From assembly GCA_937997485.1 (NCBI GenBank), contig CALKTH010000022.1, positions 62,001-126,000 on the forward strand: a DNA stretch of 64,000 bases, written 5' to 3'. This document shows positions 9,162 to 16,693 of the stretch, piece after piece. The translations under genes and the position numbers were made by a program. Under the pieces are notes generated by a model that worked only from the letters and a program-made list of their open reading frames with translations, ran no database searches and was not told the origin of the DNA. Positions within the stretch are counted from its first letter, which is position 1. Every line of letters starts with the position of its first letter. Source of the DNA: an uncultured Acidimicrobiales bacterium. Lineage in GTDB: Bacteria; Actinomycetota; Acidimicrobiia; Acidimicrobiales; SZUA-35.

Positions 9162-10633
9162 GCGGTCGACTCCTCTCCGAGGATGGCTTCCACAGCCACG
9201 ACACGATCGTCAAAGGGGAGCTTCTCCCCCATCACTTCCTGGTAGTCCTCGTGTCCCTTACCGGCGATGAGCACGACGTCGCCGGGTTGCGCTCGGCGGA
9301 TGGCCACATCGATGGCTTCGCGGCGATCCATCACGGTGGACACGGATTGGGGTGATGCAGTTTCTGGCACGCCGAGGAGCATCGCATCGATGATCGCTTG
9401 AGGGTCTTCGGTCCGAGGATTGTCCGAAGTGAAAACGACGTGGTCGGCGCCTGCAATCGCAGCGGCGGCCATCATCGGACGTTTGTCGGCATCGCGATCT
9501 CCGCCGCACCCGATCACCACATGGATCTCCCGCCCTTCCGCAACCTGACGGGCCGAGTTGAGCACAGCGGTCAACGCCTCGGGCTTGTGTGCGTAGTCGA
9601 CGATCACGTGGAACGGCTGCCCCACGTTCACGAATTCGAACCGACCCCGGGGGGCGTCCGCAGCACAAAGCGCGTCGGCGATATCAACCGGCGCATGCCC
9701 AAGGTATTCAGCGACGGTGGCGGCAGCCAAGGCGTTGGACACGTTGTGTTCTCCGGCAAGGCGGAGCACGACATCGTGACCACGCCACGTGAAACGGCTC
9801 TCCGGACCGGCCACGATCAACGACGTCACGTCGTCGAGACCGAAGGTCAGGAGCTCAGGTGCGTCGTCGGTGTTCTGGAGCCGCTCGATCAGTATCTGAC
9901 CGGCTTCGTCGTCCCGGTTGATGATGGCGACAGGAGTGAAGTTCTTTTCGAAGAGCAACGCCTTGGCGTCGAGGTACTCATCCATCGTGTGATGGAAGTC
10001 CAGGTGATCGTGACCGAGGTTCATGAAGACTGCGGCTCGAAAGGCCGTGCCGTCGACGCGATGCAGCGAGAGTGCATGCGAGGAAACCTCCATGGCCAGT
10101 GCGGCAACGTTCTCGGCAACGTGGCCCGCCAGCGCCGCCTGCAGTTCAGGGCCCTCGGGGGTGGTGCGGGCACCGGAGAGCGTCCCCATGGTTCGGGCTC
10201 GCACACCGAGCCGGGTCAGCACGTGCCCGAGAAGGTGGACAACGGAAGTCTTCCCGTTCGTGCCCGTGATGCCGACGACATCGAGAGAACGGCTCGGGTC
10301 CCCGTGGACCAGCGCCGCGACCGGGCCCATGGCCCGGCGGACATCAGACACCAGAATCTGGGTTACCTCATTGGAGATCGCTCCATCGAGCGGACGTTCG
10401 ACAAGCAGCGCCGCAGCGCCGTCGGCAACGGCACCCTCGGCGAACGAATGACCGTCGAAACGATCTCCGGGTACACAACAGAACAGCGATCCGGGGGTCA
10501 CGTGTCGCGAGTCATGCGTGACCGAGGAGACGACGGCTGGTGTCGCACGAACCCCTTCGACGGCCAGAACCTCGGCGCTCACGTTGATGGCATGGAGGCG
10601 TTCGATCACCTCGTTGATCGTGACCTCGCTCAT
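9158..10633 (-). CDS. murE: UDP-MurNAc-tripeptide ligase MurE (meso-DAP type)
   Basis: MurE adds the third residue of the stem peptide. The 491-aa protein has the N-terminal HDSRHVTPGSLFCCVPG, the ATP loop GITGTNGKTS (about 121-130) and VDYAHKPEALTAVL. It also has the DNPR motif at about 404-407. DNPR is the established signature for meso-diaminopimelate recognition, in contrast to DNPA in lysine-adding enzymes, so the wall is predicted to be mDAP-type. It overlaps ftsI by 4 nt upstream and mraY by 4 nt downstream. Confidence 0.96.
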   Translation of the reverse strand: MSEVTINEVIERLHAINVSAEVLAVEGVRATPAVVSSVTHDSRHVTPGSLFCCVPGDRFDGHSFAEGAVADGAAALLVERPLDGAISNEVTQILVSDVRRAMGPVAALVHGDPSRSLDVVGITGTNGKTSVVHLLGHVLTRLGVRARTMGTLSGARTTPEGPELQAALAGHVAENVAALAMEVSSHALSLHRVDGTAFRAAVFMNLGHDHLDFHHTMDEYLDAKALLFEKNFTPVAIINRDDEAGQILIERLQNTDDAPELLTFGLDDVTSLIVAGPESRFTWRGHDVVLRLAGEHNVSNALAAATVAEYLGHAPVDIADALCAADAPRGRFEFVNVGQPFHVIVDYAHKPEALTAVLNSARQVAEGREIHVVIGCGGDRDADKRPMMAAAAIAGADHVVFTSDNPRTEDPQAIIDAMLLGVPETASPQSVSTVMDRREAIDVAIRRAQPGDVVLIAGKGHEDYQEVMGEKLPFDDRVVAVEAILGEESTA

Positions 10634-12939
10634 CCGGTCGCTGCACTTTCCGGTGCGGCCGCCTCGGTTGTGTCGGCAGGCGCCTCGGCGACCAACTCCT
10701 CGACGGGAGCGTCAGCCACTGGCTCCTCTGGAGCGACGGGCGGGACGACAGCGTCGCCTGCAGGGGCCTCGACCGGAGCATTCGGATCGAAGGGCGCGGG
10801 AGCGGGGATGGCACGAACGAGCTCGCCGCTGGGAATGCGATCCAAGTCGGTCGGCGGCACCGCAAGGATGCGAAGTGCGTATTCGGCGATCTCCGCGAAC
10901 AGCGGTGCGGCGACCTGACCCGCGCTGGTTCCGACCGAAGGCTCGTCGAAGCTGACCACCACCGTCAGCTCGGGAGCATCGGCCGGGAGGAAGCCAGCGA
11001 AGCTCATCGTGTAGCGGCGGTTGCCGTCGCCGCCGTAGCCAACCTCGCCCCACTGATTTTCGAAGACCTTCCATGCCGTGCCGGTTTTCCCCGCAACTCG
11101 GTAGCCATCGACCGTCGCGAGCGTTCCGGTGCCGCGATCGACGACACCGACCAACATGTCGGTCAGCTCGTCTGCGGTCTCGGCCGAGATCACACGGCGC
11201 GATGTCTGTGGGTCGAGGTCGTACTCGGCTCCGTCGGGACCGATGGCGGCTCGCACAAGACGAGGTGAGACGTAGACACCACCGTTGGCGATCGCGTTGT
11301 AGGCCGATGCGATCTGGACGGCGTTGGCGGTCACGCCCTGGCCGATGGAGATCGAGCCGAGGTCAGAACCGTTCCACTCCGTGTCGTCGCGGACCCAGCC
11401 CCGGGCCTCGTGGTTGAAGTCGATACCGGTGTACTGACCGAAGCCGAAGGCGGCGTAGTAGTCGCTCAGTGTCTCAGGCCCGATTCGCTTGGCCGTCTGG
11501 ATGGTGCCGACGTTCAGTGAATCGACCAAGACATCGCTGAGCGGGTAGGTGGCTCCGATGTGACCGGGGTGCTCGAAGAACTCGACATCGCCGACCCGGA
11601 TCCGATCAGGCACTTCGATGCCGGTGTTTTGGTCGTAGCCGAGCTCCTCGACGGCAGCGGCAACGGCGATGACCTTCATTACCGATCCGGGTTCAAAGGA
11701 GTCTTGGAGCGGTGCGTTGGTTCGCGGCACGAAGCAGCTGCCGTTCTGACGTTCGCGCACGGTGGCCATGGCCAGCACATCACCGGTCCGAGGATCGGCG
11801 ACAACGGCCTGAGCGCCAGCGGCGTCCATGGTCTCGCAATGCTCGATGAGCGCTTGCTCGACAACGAACTGAATCCGATGGTCGATGGTCAGCACGATGT
11901 CATAGCCCTTGACCGCAGGCTCCACCTCGTAGAGCCCACCAGCGATGCTGCCGAGCGCGCCGCGTTCGGTCGTCACTCGTCCGGGCGAGCCTTGCATGAG
12001 GTCGTTGAACTGTTCTTCGAAACCGAAGCTGCCCTGCTGATACGGATCGACGTCTCCGACGATCGGTCGGGCGAGGCTTCCCGCCGGATACACCCGATCC
12101 TCCTCCGAGCGCAGCACGATGCCGTACAACGTCTCGGCGTGATCGGGGTTGGCCAGCAATTCCGCGATGGCAGCGATCCGCTCATCGTCCGACGTGCGCA
12201 TGAGGAACTCGTACCGGTCATTCTCGGTGTCCGGTGTGAGCCCGGCAGCGATGACCGACGCTTCCTCTTCAATCAACGGCGAGAGCAAGGCGGCTGCCGC
12301 TTGGGGGTCGGCGATGCGGATCGGCTCGGCGATGAGCTCCTTCCCCGGCGTGGAGGCAGCGAGGACAAAGCCGTTGCGGTCAAGGAGCGAGCCGCGGAAG
12401 CCAGCCAGGTTACGCGTTCGAATTCGCTGACTCTCCCCCAGCTCGACGTAGCGCTCAGCGCGCAGCGTCTGGAGGTCGACCAACGACGCGACGAGGCCGG
12501 CAGCAATGAGAACGAACGCACCGAGCACCAACAGAATGCGAGGGCGAGCGTCTGGAGCATTCGTTGTTCGCGGCGCGGACCGAGGTCGAGAACGGTTGGA
12601 TGCCGGTCGAGGGCTCGACGAGTTGGCCCGACGATCGGTTCCAGCCGCAGACGCTCGACGGCGATCGCCCGCTGGTTGACGACGTTCGCCCGAAGGACGG
12701 CGGCGTTCATCGGTGCGCCGACGTCCCGCGTTCGAGCGGGTCGCATTCGCCGCGGTCTTGGTCGAGGCTGCGCGCTTGGCCGACGGCGACTTCTTTGCGC
12801 TGACCTTGGCCCCACTCTTTGGCCCGGACTTGGCCCCACCTCTTGCCCCACTGCGCGAAGCAGACGAACCTCGGGCTGAGGTTCGTCCGGTCGTGGATCG
12901 GCTTGAACGAGTGGTCGGAGGTCGGCGCCGGTCGGTCAT
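10630..12939 (-). CDS. ftsI: Septal transpeptidase FtsI (class B PBP, PBP3-like)
   Basis: FtsI cross-links septal peptidoglycan. The 769-aa protein has three parts. A strikingly basic, low-complexity cytoplasmic tail covers about residues 1-133. One membrane helix (about 134-156) and a PBP dimerisation domain follow. The transpeptidase domain has the three expected motifs: S419-x-x-K422 (GSVMK), S474-L-N476 and K618-T-G620. The last 70 or so residues are Ala/Pro/Glu-rich. The core is a normal class B PBP. The long tail is longer than I expect even for actinobacteria and may bind other divisome or DNA partners, which is inference. Confidence 0.95.
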   Translation of the reverse strand: MTDRRRPPTTRSSRSTTGRTSARGSSASRSGARGGAKSGPKSGAKVSAKKSPSAKRAASTKTAANATRSNAGRRRTDERRRPSGERRQPAGDRRRASAAGTDRRANSSSPRPASNRSRPRSAPRTTNAPDARPRILLVLGAFVLIAAGLVASLVDLQTLRAERYVELGESQRIRTRNLAGFRGSLLDRNGFVLAASTPGKELIAEPIRIADPQAAAALLSPLIEEEASVIAAGLTPDTENDRYEFLMRTSDDERIAAIAELLANPDHAETLYGIVLRSEEDRVYPAGSLARPIVGDVDPYQQGSFGFEEQFNDLMQGSPGRVTTERGALGSIAGGLYEVEPAVKGYDIVLTIDHRIQFVVEQALIEHCETMDAAGAQAVVADPRTGDVLAMATVRERQNGSCFVPRTNAPLQDSFEPGSVMKVIAVAAAVEELGYDQNTGIEVPDRIRVGDVEFFEHPGHIGATYPLSDVLVDSLNVGTIQTAKRIGPETLSDYYAAFGFGQYTGIDFNHEARGWVRDDTEWNGSDLGSISIGQGVTANAVQIASAYNAIANGGVYVSPRLVRAAIGPDGAEYDLDPQTSRRVISAETADELTDMLVGVVDRGTGTLATVDGYRVAGKTGTAWKVFENQWGEVGYGGDGNRRYTMSFAGFLPADAPELTVVVSFDEPSVGTSAGQVAAPLFAEIAEYALRILAVPPTDLDRIPSGELVRAIPAPAPFDPNAPVEAPAGDAVVPPVAPEEPVADAPVEELVAEAPADTTEAAAPESAATG

Positions 12940-13361
12940 TCGCCCGCTCCCTGCGCCGCTGCGGCATCAAGATCGCGGACGGCAATCAGGAACTGAGGGT
13001 CAACGGCTCGAACCATTCCCATTTCGAGGGCTCGGGCGACGATGGACTCGGGTGTCGAGTTGATGGCGACGTCCCGCTCGAGACGATGCTGCTCCGCTTC
13101 AGCCTCAGCGATCTCGGAGCGAAGATCATCAAGGTGCTGCTGCCCTTTGACCAGTTGGCCGTAGAGGATCGCCACACCAAAGAGCGTGGCAGCGAGCATC
13201 AAGAAAGAGAACATGAATGCCATGCGGCGCCGAGCCGAACGACGAAGCGCAGAGGCGTCGACAACACGGAGCTTCGGCGGTGACGCCTTGCGTTCGTTCT
13301 TGGCTTTTTTCGGCGAGGCTTTCGCGTTCACCGCTTTGGCGGTGGCCGTCTTGGCGGTCAT
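12936..13361 (-). CDS. ftsL: FtsL/FtsB-like septum formation protein
   Basis: A small bitopic divisome protein between rsmH and ftsI, the standard slot for ftsL. The 141-aa product has a basic Lys/Ala-rich cytoplasmic N-terminus (about 1-45) and one membrane helix at about 48-69 (MAFMFSFLMLAATLFGVAIL). A short heptad-rich segment follows (LVKGQQHLDDLRSEIAEAEA) that can form a coiled coil. FtsL sequences diverge strongly, so the name rests on topology, size and position rather than motifs. It overlaps both neighbours by 4 nt. Confidence 0.8.
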   Translation of the reverse strand: MTAKTATAKAVNAKASPKKAKNERKASPPKLRVVDASALRRSARRRMAFMFSFLMLAATLFGVAILYGQLVKGQQHLDDLRSEIAEAEAEQHRLERDVAINSTPESIVARALEMGMVRAVDPQFLIAVRDLDAAAAQGAGE

Positions 13362-14377
13362 GCGGCCACTCCTGTTGATGCGTTGCGAGTGAGGCCGCGC
13401 AAACGGGCGCTGCGAGCTCGGGGATTGGTCTCTTGTTCAGCGTCAGTCGGGCGCTGAGCAAGCGGCCGCAGGGCGGTGAAGTCGGTTTCGGCAGGAGTGA
13501 TGGGCAGGCCGACTGGGGCATCCGACGTGGAACGGTCTCGGAAGACTCGCTTCACAATCCGGTCTTCGCCAGAGTGATACGTCAGCACCAGGCCGAGTCC
13601 GCCAGGGGCCAAGCGGTCGATCGCTGCTTCGAGTGCAGGGGTGAGCATGTCCAGTTCGTCGTTGACTTCGATACGAAGGGCCTGGAACGTGCGCTTGGCG
13701 GGGTGACCTCCCGTCCGCCGAGCCGCTGCCGGGATGGCGTCGACCACCACCGAGGCCAGCTCGGTGGTGGTCTCGAAAGGTCGCTTGTCCACGATGGCCG
13801 AGGCGATACGCCCGGCGAACCGCTCATCTGCGTTGTGCTTGAGCGCCGAGGCAATCTCGCCGTGGCTTGCGCTGTTCACAAAGTCCGCTGCTGTGCGAGG
13901 GGCGTCGGGGTCCATCCGCATATCGAGCGGACCGTCGTGGCGAAAGCTGAATCCTCGATCGGCACGGTCGAGCTGGGGCGAGGAAACGCCAAGGTCGAAG
14001 AGAAAACCAGCGATGGTCTCCACCGCTCGTTCGTCGAGTACCTCGTCGAGTTGGTCGAAACGGGCTCGGGCGGTCGAAGCTCGAGAGCCGAAGACTTGAA
14101 GACGAGCACCCGCAGCGGAGAGGGCGTCCGGGTCGCGATCGATCCCGATGACCGACAGCTGTGGGCAGGCCTCGAGGACGGCCACACTGTGGCCGGCGCC
14201 GCCGAGGGTGCAATCGAGCAACACACCTTCGGGAGCTCCGGCGAAGAGCGCCACAATCTCGTGGAGCATCACAGGCTGGTGGGAGAAGGACGCAGATGCA
14301 GCGTGACTGGACGCTGCGGCTGTGGAGTCGTTCGACGCCTGCCCTGACTGTGCGTTGGGTCGCGTCGATTCGGCCAT
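13358..14377 (-). CDS. rsmH: 16S rRNA (cytosine1402-N4)-methyltransferase RsmH (MraW)
   Basis: RsmH is the SAM-dependent enzyme that N4-methylates C1402 in the ribosomal P-site. The 339-aa protein starts with a Ser/Ala-rich stretch of about 30 residues. Conserved blocks follow: HQPVMLHEIVALF, the SAM loop DCTLGGAGHSVAVLE, FLFDLGVSSPQLDRADRGFS and HPAKRTFQALRIEVNDEL. Late in the protein comes LVLTYHSGEDRIVKRVF. It overlaps ftsL by 4 nt downstream. Upstream, 220 nt separate it from mraZ, and I see no convincing gene or terminator in that spacer. Confidence 0.96.
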   Translation of the reverse strand: MAESTRPNAQSGQASNDSTAAASSHAASASFSHQPVMLHEIVALFAGAPEGVLLDCTLGGAGHSVAVLEACPQLSVIGIDRDPDALSAAGARLQVFGSRASTARARFDQLDEVLDERAVETIAGFLFDLGVSSPQLDRADRGFSFRHDGPLDMRMDPDAPRTAADFVNSASHGEIASALKHNADERFAGRIASAIVDKRPFETTTELASVVVDAIPAAARRTGGHPAKRTFQALRIEVNDELDMLTPALEAAIDRLAPGGLGLVLTYHSGEDRIVKRVFRDRSTSDAPVGLPITPAETDFTALRPLAQRPTDAEQETNPRARSARLRGLTRNASTGVAA

Positions 14378-14597
14378 GACGTCGGCCGGCGAGATCGGTG
14401 TTCGAACCGGTCATTGGTAGCCCCCCGGGTAATGAGCGTGCGGCAGGGTTTCTCTCCTGACTCGCACTAGAGGGGTAACGGGCGGAGTTGTGGGGCAGAA
14501 GTACCTCTCTCCATTGCCCGGAAGGCAACCAATGATCCATTCGATTGTGTGATGCTCGCCGTGCTCCTTTGCGTTCGGTTTCTTGTGTGTCGCCCGG

Positions 14598-15020
14598 CTA
14601 GAAGCCGATTCGACGGATGGTCTCTTCGAAGTCGAGATCATCGTCGTCTTGCTGGTCAGCCTCGAACCGTTCAGCGGGCCAGATCTCCACTCGATCCAAC
14701 CTTCCGGAAACCACCACTCGAGAGTCGAACCCCATCGCTTCCAGGTGTTCCTTGGGGAGTGAGATCCGTCCGGCTGCGTCGAGCTTGACGTCCTTCACTC
14801 CGGCCAGAAGCCGTCGGAAGTGTTTGGAGCTGAGATTCCCGGCGTCGAGTTCCGCTTTCCACCGTTCAGCCATGGCCCGGAAGCCGTCTTCGTCCCACAT
14901 ACCCAGGCAGCCGTCGAGCGGGGTGACATACCCCCGCTCAGCAACCGATGCTCGGAAGGGTGCTGGCAGCACGACTCGACCTTTGCCGTCGAGTGAATGT
15001 TCGTACTGGCCAACAAACAC
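14598..15020 (-). CDS. mraZ: Transcriptional regulator / division protein MraZ
   Basis: MraZ is an AbrB-fold DNA-binding protein encoded first in dcw clusters and able to regulate its own operon. I choose the GTG at 15020, which follows a GGGGG ribosome site. The product then begins VFVGQYEHSLDGKGRVVLPA, the canonical N-terminus, and is 140 aa. A start 40 codons further upstream would add a stretch without family similarity. Two SpoVT/AbrB-type repeats are visible: the first around DGKGRVVLPAPFRA and the second around DAAGRISLPKEHLE. The C-terminus is acidic. Confidence 0.94.
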   Translation of the reverse strand: MFVGQYEHSLDGKGRVVLPAPFRASVAERGYVTPLDGCLGMWDEDGFRAMAERWKAELDAGNLSSKHFRRLLAGVKDVKLDAAGRISLPKEHLEAMGFDSRVVVSGRLDRVEIWPAERFEADQQDDDDLDFEETIRRIGF

Positions 15021-15125
15021 CGAGCCCCCGGTGTGGAACGCACCTGGCGTTCCATTGCTTGATTGATCTGTCTTGCACTTGCTGTGAGGTGGATGACTCA
15101 CTCGCTTGTTGCCGAGTGGGCCGTT

Positions 15126-15169
15126 CCCCCTACGACCCACACTCTATGACACTTCCCCCCACCTGGCAA
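15126..15169 (-). promoter_or_regulatory. mraZ (dcw) promoter with G-tract operator
   Basis: On the minus strand a TTGCCA box (15169-15164) and a TAGAGT box (15146-15141) are separated by exactly 17 nt, a good sigma-70-type promoter. Transcription would start about 115 nt before the mraZ GTG. Three G-rich tracts (complements of 15126-15130, 15136-15140 and 15155-15162) overlap or flank the boxes. MraZ is known to bind TGGG-type repeats at its own promoter. The spacing here is irregular, so the operator role is inference. Confidence 0.45.
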
Positions 15170-15347
15170 TCATTTCGTGACATTCCGCGGTCGAACTCTC
15201 GCTCCGCGTGAGAACACCTGTTCGGGGCGCCGTCAGTCACGCCGCTCTGACCTCGGGAAACACTCCGGGCGCGAGACCGACCACGGGGTGGGGCGAAGTG
15301 GAAGAAAATGTCGGCTCGATGGGAGAACGGGGTGGGGGGCGGCCTCG

Positions 15348-15353
15348 TACGCT
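15348..15353 (+). promoter_or_regulatory. -10 element (TACGCT), leaderless start
   Basis: TACGCT ends 8 nt before the ATG at 15362, the spacing expected when transcription begins at the start codon. Confidence 0.4.
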
Positions 15354-15361
15354 GGCCATCG

Positions 15362-16051
15362 ATGGCCGTTCCCGATCGAGAATCCCCGCTCCAGCAGTGG
15401 CGGTTCGAGCAATCAGTGGGCGACGCCGGACCGTTTCACGACCGGCCCCTCCCGTCCCCACTTCGCCCCACCGCGTGGTTGCACCGAGTGGAGCGCCCCG
15501 CACTTGTGCTCGGATCGACCCAGTCCGAGGAACTCCTCCGGATCGATCACGCTCGATCGCTTGGCATCGAGGTGTGTCGGCGACGGAGTGGCGGTGGCCT
15601 TGTCTTCATCGAACCGGCATCGTCTCGCTGGATCGATCTCCTTGTACCCACGGACCATGAACGGTGGGAGACAGACGTCAACCGGGCGTTCGGCTGGGTC
15701 GGACGCCTGTTCGCTGAGGCCATCCAGCCGCTGGTGACGGAGCAGGTTGCCGTTCACGAGGGAGCACTGGAAGACCGTGAGCATGGCCGCGTGATTTGCT
15801 TCGCCGGGCGCGGGCCGGGCGAGGTCTTCGTCGGCGATCGCAAGGTCGTGGGCATTTCGCAACGTCGAACTCGAGAAGGCGCCCGTTTCCAGGCGCTGGT
15901 CGTGACCAAGTGGCAGCCCGACCAACTCCTCGAACTGCTTCAGCCGAATGTCATGCCTCACGGCCTCGACCTCCACGACCTCCACGTCGGTGTATCGCTC
16001 GACCTCGACCGCGTCGTCGAGAACGTGCTGAGCGCCCTGCACCGTCCCTGA
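15362..16051 (+). CDS. Lipoate-protein ligase A family protein
   Basis: A 229-aa protein of the biotin/lipoate A/B ligase superfamily, which attaches lipoyl or octanoyl groups to lysines of E2/GcvH domains. The family signatures are RRSGGGLVFIEP (substrate-binding arginine/glycine loop), HGRVICFAGRGPGEV, and DRKVVGISQRR with the conserved lysine. No accessory C-terminal domain is present, so it could be a ligase, an octanoyl transferase or a non-catalytic paralogue. The start at 15362 is preceded by TACGCT plus 8 nt, consistent with a leaderless transcript; an alternative start is 15308. Confidence 0.75.
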   Translation: MAVPDRESPLQQWRFEQSVGDAGPFHDRPLPSPLRPTAWLHRVERPALVLGSTQSEELLRIDHARSLGIEVCRRRSGGGLVFIEPASSRWIDLLVPTDHERWETDVNRAFGWVGRLFAEAIQPLVTEQVAVHEGALEDREHGRVICFAGRGPGEVFVGDRKVVGISQRRTREGARFQALVVTKWQPDQLLELLQPNVMPHGLDLHDLHVGVSLDLDRVVENVLSALHRP

Positions 16052-16087
16052 CGAAACGGCTCGGCCGCCCGACGAAACGGCTCGGCC
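16050..16087. repeat. Two 17-bp direct repeats, period 21 bp
   Basis: GACGAAACGGCTCGGCC occurs at 16050-16066 and again, identical, at 16071-16087. The first copy begins in the stop codon of the lipoate-ligase-like gene. The pair lies 19-56 nt upstream of the -10 element of the HNH gene. A two-turn period is typical of tandem regulator sites, but a chance duplication is possible. Confidence 0.6.
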
Positions 16088-16105
16088 CCCTTGGCCGCAG
16101 CCGAC

Positions 16106-16111
16106 TACGGT
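16106..16111 (+). promoter_or_regulatory. -10 element (TACGGT) of the HNH gene
   Basis: TACGGT lies 8 nt before the ATG at 16120, the leaderless arrangement seen repeatedly in this window. Confidence 0.4.
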
Positions 16112-16119
16112 GACGCGGC

Positions 16120-16629
16120 ATGGGCCGGGCCCTTGTTCTCAATGCAACGTTCGAACCGATCGGTGTGGTCGGAGCGCGTCGGGCGGTCGTTCTGGCGCTC
16201 GACGGCAAAGTCGATGTGCTGGCCGAGACCGGTGAGTCCCTCGGGAGCGAGCGAATGCGCATCGCGATTCCGTCGGTGATTCGACTTCGATACTACGTCA
16301 AGGTGCCGTACCGGCGATCCGCTCCACTCTCTCGTCGAGCCGTCTATGCCCGAGACCATTTCCGGTGCCAGTACTGCCACAAACCGGCCGAGAGCATCGA
16401 TCACATCATCCCGAAGTCCCGCGGCGGCGCACACGAGTGGGAAAACGTGGTGGCGTGCTGCCGGCGGTGCAACACCCTCAAGAGCGATCGACTGCTTTCG
16501 GAGTGCTCGCTTCGGCTGAAGTCCACGCCGCGAGCGCCGGAAGAACTGGTGTGGGTTCGCCTCGCCGCCGGCAACAACAACGAGGTACCGGAGGAGTGGC
16601 AGCCCTACCTCTCCCCCATGGCTGCATGA
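16120..16629 (+). CDS. HNH endonuclease family protein
   Basis: A 169-aa protein with a C-terminal HNH nuclease fold. The treble-clef metal site is CQYC (about 85-88) and CRRCN (about 119-123). The catalytic region is SIDHIIPKSRGG followed by HEWENVVA. The N-terminal half (GRALVLNATFEPIGVV) is characteristic of a short HNH family common in actinobacteria and cyanobacteria, of unknown physiological role. Nothing nearby suggests a restriction or phage system, so a housekeeping nucleic-acid role is more likely than defence, which is inference. Confidence 0.85.
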   Translation: MGRALVLNATFEPIGVVGARRAVVLALDGKVDVLAETGESLGSERMRIAIPSVIRLRYYVKVPYRRSAPLSRRAVYARDHFRCQYCHKPAESIDHIIPKSRGGAHEWENVVACCRRCNTLKSDRLLSECSLRLKSTPRAPEELVWVRLAAGNNNEVPEEWQPYLSPMAA

Positions 16630-16666
16630 CCAACGTCATTGCCACGAGCTAGCGGTTTCCAAAAAG

Positions 16667-16686
16667 TTGACCGGCCGGTCTAGTCT
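16667..16686 (+). promoter_or_regulatory. Operator palindrome and -10 of the acyl-CoA dehydrogenase gene
   Basis: GACCGGCCGGTC (16669-16680) is a perfect 12-bp palindrome inside TTGAC-N6-GTCTA. It abuts TAGTCT (16681-16686), a -10 hexamer 7 nt before the ATG at 16694. A protein bound here would block the promoter. The half-sites match those in front of the tetR gene at 34477, so that repressor is a candidate regulator (inference). Confidence 0.55.
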
Positions 16687-16693
16687 TGCCCGC

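Larger units (their letters stand above)
15021..15361. other. Divergent intergenic region mraZ / lipoate-ligase-like gene
   Basis: This 341-nt stretch holds no gene that I can support. It contains the mraZ leader and promoter on the minus strand (about 15021-15170). The remainder leads to the plus-strand lipoate-ligase-like gene, with its -10-like hexamer at 15348-15353. An ATG at 15308 with a nearby GGAAG could lengthen the plus-strand gene by 18 codons. I prefer the leaderless start at 15362 because the added residues look non-conserved. Confidence 0.6.

Noticed and set aside
11560-12879. Plus-strand open frame of 439 codons opposite ftsI
   Set aside because: Antisense shadow of a well-supported PBP gene; no ribosome site or protein family.
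15126-15162. Canonical evenly spaced MraZ-binding repeats
   Set aside because: G-tracts are present but not at the regular 10-bp spacing, so only a tentative operator is claimed.
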